From: Lewinellaceae bacterium
GTDB lineage: Bacteria > Bacteroidota > Bacteroidia > Chitinophagales > Saprospiraceae
Assembly: GCA_016716135.1 (NCBI GenBank)
Contig: JADJWX010000001.1
Location: 89,098-153,097, forward strand
Direction of reading: 5' to 3'
DNA length: 64,000 nt
The notes under the pieces are model-generated. The model searched no databases, was not told where the DNA came from, and saw nothing but the letters and a program-made list of their open reading frames with translations. The position numbers were made by a program, and so were the translations under genes. Each line of letters begins with the position of its first letter. The stretch's first letter is position 1. This document shows, piece after piece, positions 62,317 through 64,000 of the stretch.

Positions 62317-63970
62317 TCAGCCCTGATCCAACAGGTACAAGACCCACCGTTCCAGATTATCATCCGGGCCCAGAACAAAAATAATGTCATTATAAACCAG
62401 GAGCTGTCCTTGCGGCGTCTGGATTCGGGAATTTGGCGGGCCGTACGCCGCCTCGATGCCGGAATAACTTGCGCCCCGGTAGATACCCTTCGAGGTTTTT
62501 CCGGTATAGCCTGGCGGGGTAAGTAAAAACAGGGAATAGATAAATTTATCCTCCAGGTAACTGATAAACAGCCGCCCGTTTTCCGACTCGTCGGTTGCGT
62601 TTTGAAGGAAATTCAGATTTTTCTGGATACAAACCGACCGGCTGTCATCGAATGTTGGCGCCTGTGCAATTTCGGCCATAGTTTGGTTTCCGATGCGCTC
62701 CGGGAGCACGGCTCCCCGGGATGAAACAACGTTTGCCATGCCTTCGGGTATATCGAGCAGGATGTTCAGATTTACCCGTGCCAGCACATTTTCCTCGGCG
62801 GCTGCGGCCTCAAAATACCTTTGCGCAGTGGCCGGGTCGCCGCGGTGGGCGGCCAGAATACCGAGCAGAATAGCCACATCTGTTTGCACCTTGGGTTGAG
62901 CCCGGCGCAGGGCAGCCTGACGGGCTTCCACATCGGCATAAAATTCAGCGCGTTGCGCGTCGCCCAGGAGCAGGTAGGCGCAGGCCTTATTGAGGTAGGC
63001 CGGGGCGTAGTCGGGGTCCATACTGATGGCAGCATCGAAGTGGCGGATGGCTTCCTGCAGCAGTCTGCGGTGAACAGTTGCCGAATCGGCGGCACCACGC
63101 GTGCCTGCAGTTTCCAGGTCAAGTTCGATGGGAAGGTGAAATTTTTTCTGCCGGTGGTCAAAGAACGTCAGGGCGTGCAGGATAGCGGTAACGCCAACGT
63201 TGTTGTAGATTTCGCGGCTCTGGTATTCCTGCAGGACGTACTTGTAAAACTGGCATGCTTCGCCGTACTTGCCTGCGGCTGTGAGCAGATTGGCCATGTC
63301 AAAAACTTCGACCAGGCGTTGCAGTTTTTTGGCGGTACGAAGGCAGAGTGTTTTCCGGTCGGAAAGGCTGGGATAGCCACTGATTTGCTCCGGAATGCCA
63401 TAAGCGGTGTACAACCTGTCGATCAGAGCGGCGCCTTTGTCAAACAAGCCAAAACCAGCCGAATAGGTCAGGAAGCCGCCGAAATAGTCGGCCTGTGTTT
63501 CATTGGTTACGTCGTCATGCAGGCTGTCCAGGCGAATACCAATGTTGAGGTCGGAGTAGTTGGCCACGAAGCTGCGGCGCCAGGCATGTTTTTCGTAGTA
63601 GTGGCTTAGTTCATGACCGAGCAGTGTGGCCAGGGCGGCATCGGCTTGCGGGCCAAAGGCGGCGCACATCAAAGGCTTTTTCTTCCAGGATGATTTCCAG
63701 GGCACTGTAGTCGATACATGCAACCTGATTTTCGGCATTTTGCATGACCAACGTGGGCAGCGGGTAACGCCGGTCGCCGCGGGCTTCCACCAGGGCATTA
63801 TAAATGCGCAGTGCGCGTTCATATTTGGGGCCTGACAGGATGCGCTGCCCCGTGAGGATTGCACTGGTCTCTTTTTTTGCCAGGGGCAGGGTACTGAACC
63901 CTGCTTGCGCCCCTATATCCCGGGGGTGCAACAAGCCCAGGATAGTTAAGCAAAGGAGGTGCTTTTTCAT
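62317..63970 (-). pseudogene. HExxH/TPR protein (M48-like N-terminus), frameshifted
   Basis: The first frame starts MKKHLLCLTILGLLHPRDIG (signal-like) and runs to LEIILEEKAFDV. The second frame gives CAAFGPQADAALATLLGHEL, SHYYEKHAW and the rest to the stop at 62317. Restoring two bases near GTGCG (63663-63670) gives DVCAAFG and a 551-residue protein. HELSH is a HExxH zinc motif; the later region contains TPR-like helices (HFDAAISMDPDYAPAYLNKA). Homologous proteins are common in Bacteroidota, function unknown. The gene is preceded by the window end at 64000. Confidence 0.72.
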
Positions 63971-64000
63971 TAAGTATGTTTGATTGATCTGATTTTACTG

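Overview
The window looks like a chromosomal segment of a Bacteroidota bacterium, most likely of the Saprospiraceae or a nearby lineage. The evidence is several secreted proteins ending in type IX secretion (T9SS) type A sorting domains, a TonB-dependent receptor with a carboxypeptidase-regulatory-like N-terminus, DUF2723 and TMTC-like membrane glycosyltransferases, TAnnTTTG-type -7 promoter boxes, mostly absent Shine-Dalgarno sequences, and intergenic regions full of palindromic repeats. No rRNA, tRNA, CRISPR array, prophage or full insertion sequence was seen.

Layout. 0-4.1 kb: a metzincin-like lipoprotein cut by the window edge, a four-gene envelope cluster (YtxH-like, holin-X-like, coiled-coil protein, methyltransferase) and a GNAT acetyltransferase. 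4.3-14.1 kb: amidohydrolase, cNMP-domain hybrid kinase with a stand-alone receiver, metK, an OmpH/Skp-like protein and a large DUF2723 protein. 14.1-20.2 kb: a repeat cassette, a 1458-residue T9SS surface protein and a LuxR-type regulator. 20.5-24.8 kb: a vanadium haloperoxidase-like lipoprotein with an altered active site, fadH and a flavin reductase. 24.8-25.4 kb: a nested repeat with a MITE-like insert. 25.4-34.4 kb: DUF1761 protein, a frame-disrupted membrane protein, M1 peptidase, PDZ/T9SS proteins and a TMTC-like protein. 34.5-43.1 kb: ahcY, a GNAT, then a redox cluster (GltD-like/ferredoxin fusion, pyruvate:ferredoxin oxidoreductase split by a frameshift, dihydroorotate dehydrogenase-like protein). 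43.4-51.4 kb: GH113-like protein, TonB receptor, folC, glycosyltransferase, crtZ, an alkyltransferase-like protein. 51.5-64 kb: disrupted CPA2 antiporter, rsmA, a methyltransferase lipoprotein, site-2 protease, aspartyl protease, DASS transporter, disrupted bacilliredoxin, zinc phospholipase C/nuclease-like protein, Dps, and a disrupted HExxH/TPR protein.

How the genes work together. metK and ahcY make and recycle the SAM cycle that supplies the methyltransferases. The 36.7-43.1 kb cluster joins pyruvate oxidation to NAD(P)H, ferredoxin and flavin chemistry. fadH and the flavin reductase belong to fatty-acid and flavin metabolism. Much of the rest serves the cell surface: T9SS cargo, glycosylation, TonB uptake and envelope proteases.

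Two features cut across the window. First, at least six small indels disrupt five otherwise well conserved genes, and each gene regains its family's length when the indel is corrected; four of the six lie in short homopolymer runs, so residual assembly errors are likely, although one site (pyruvate:ferredoxin oxidoreductase) also resembles a -1 frameshift signal. Second, at least eight families of palindromic repeats fill the intergenic regions, several overlapping stop or start codons, and one carries a smaller terminal-inverted-repeat element inserted inside a hairpin.
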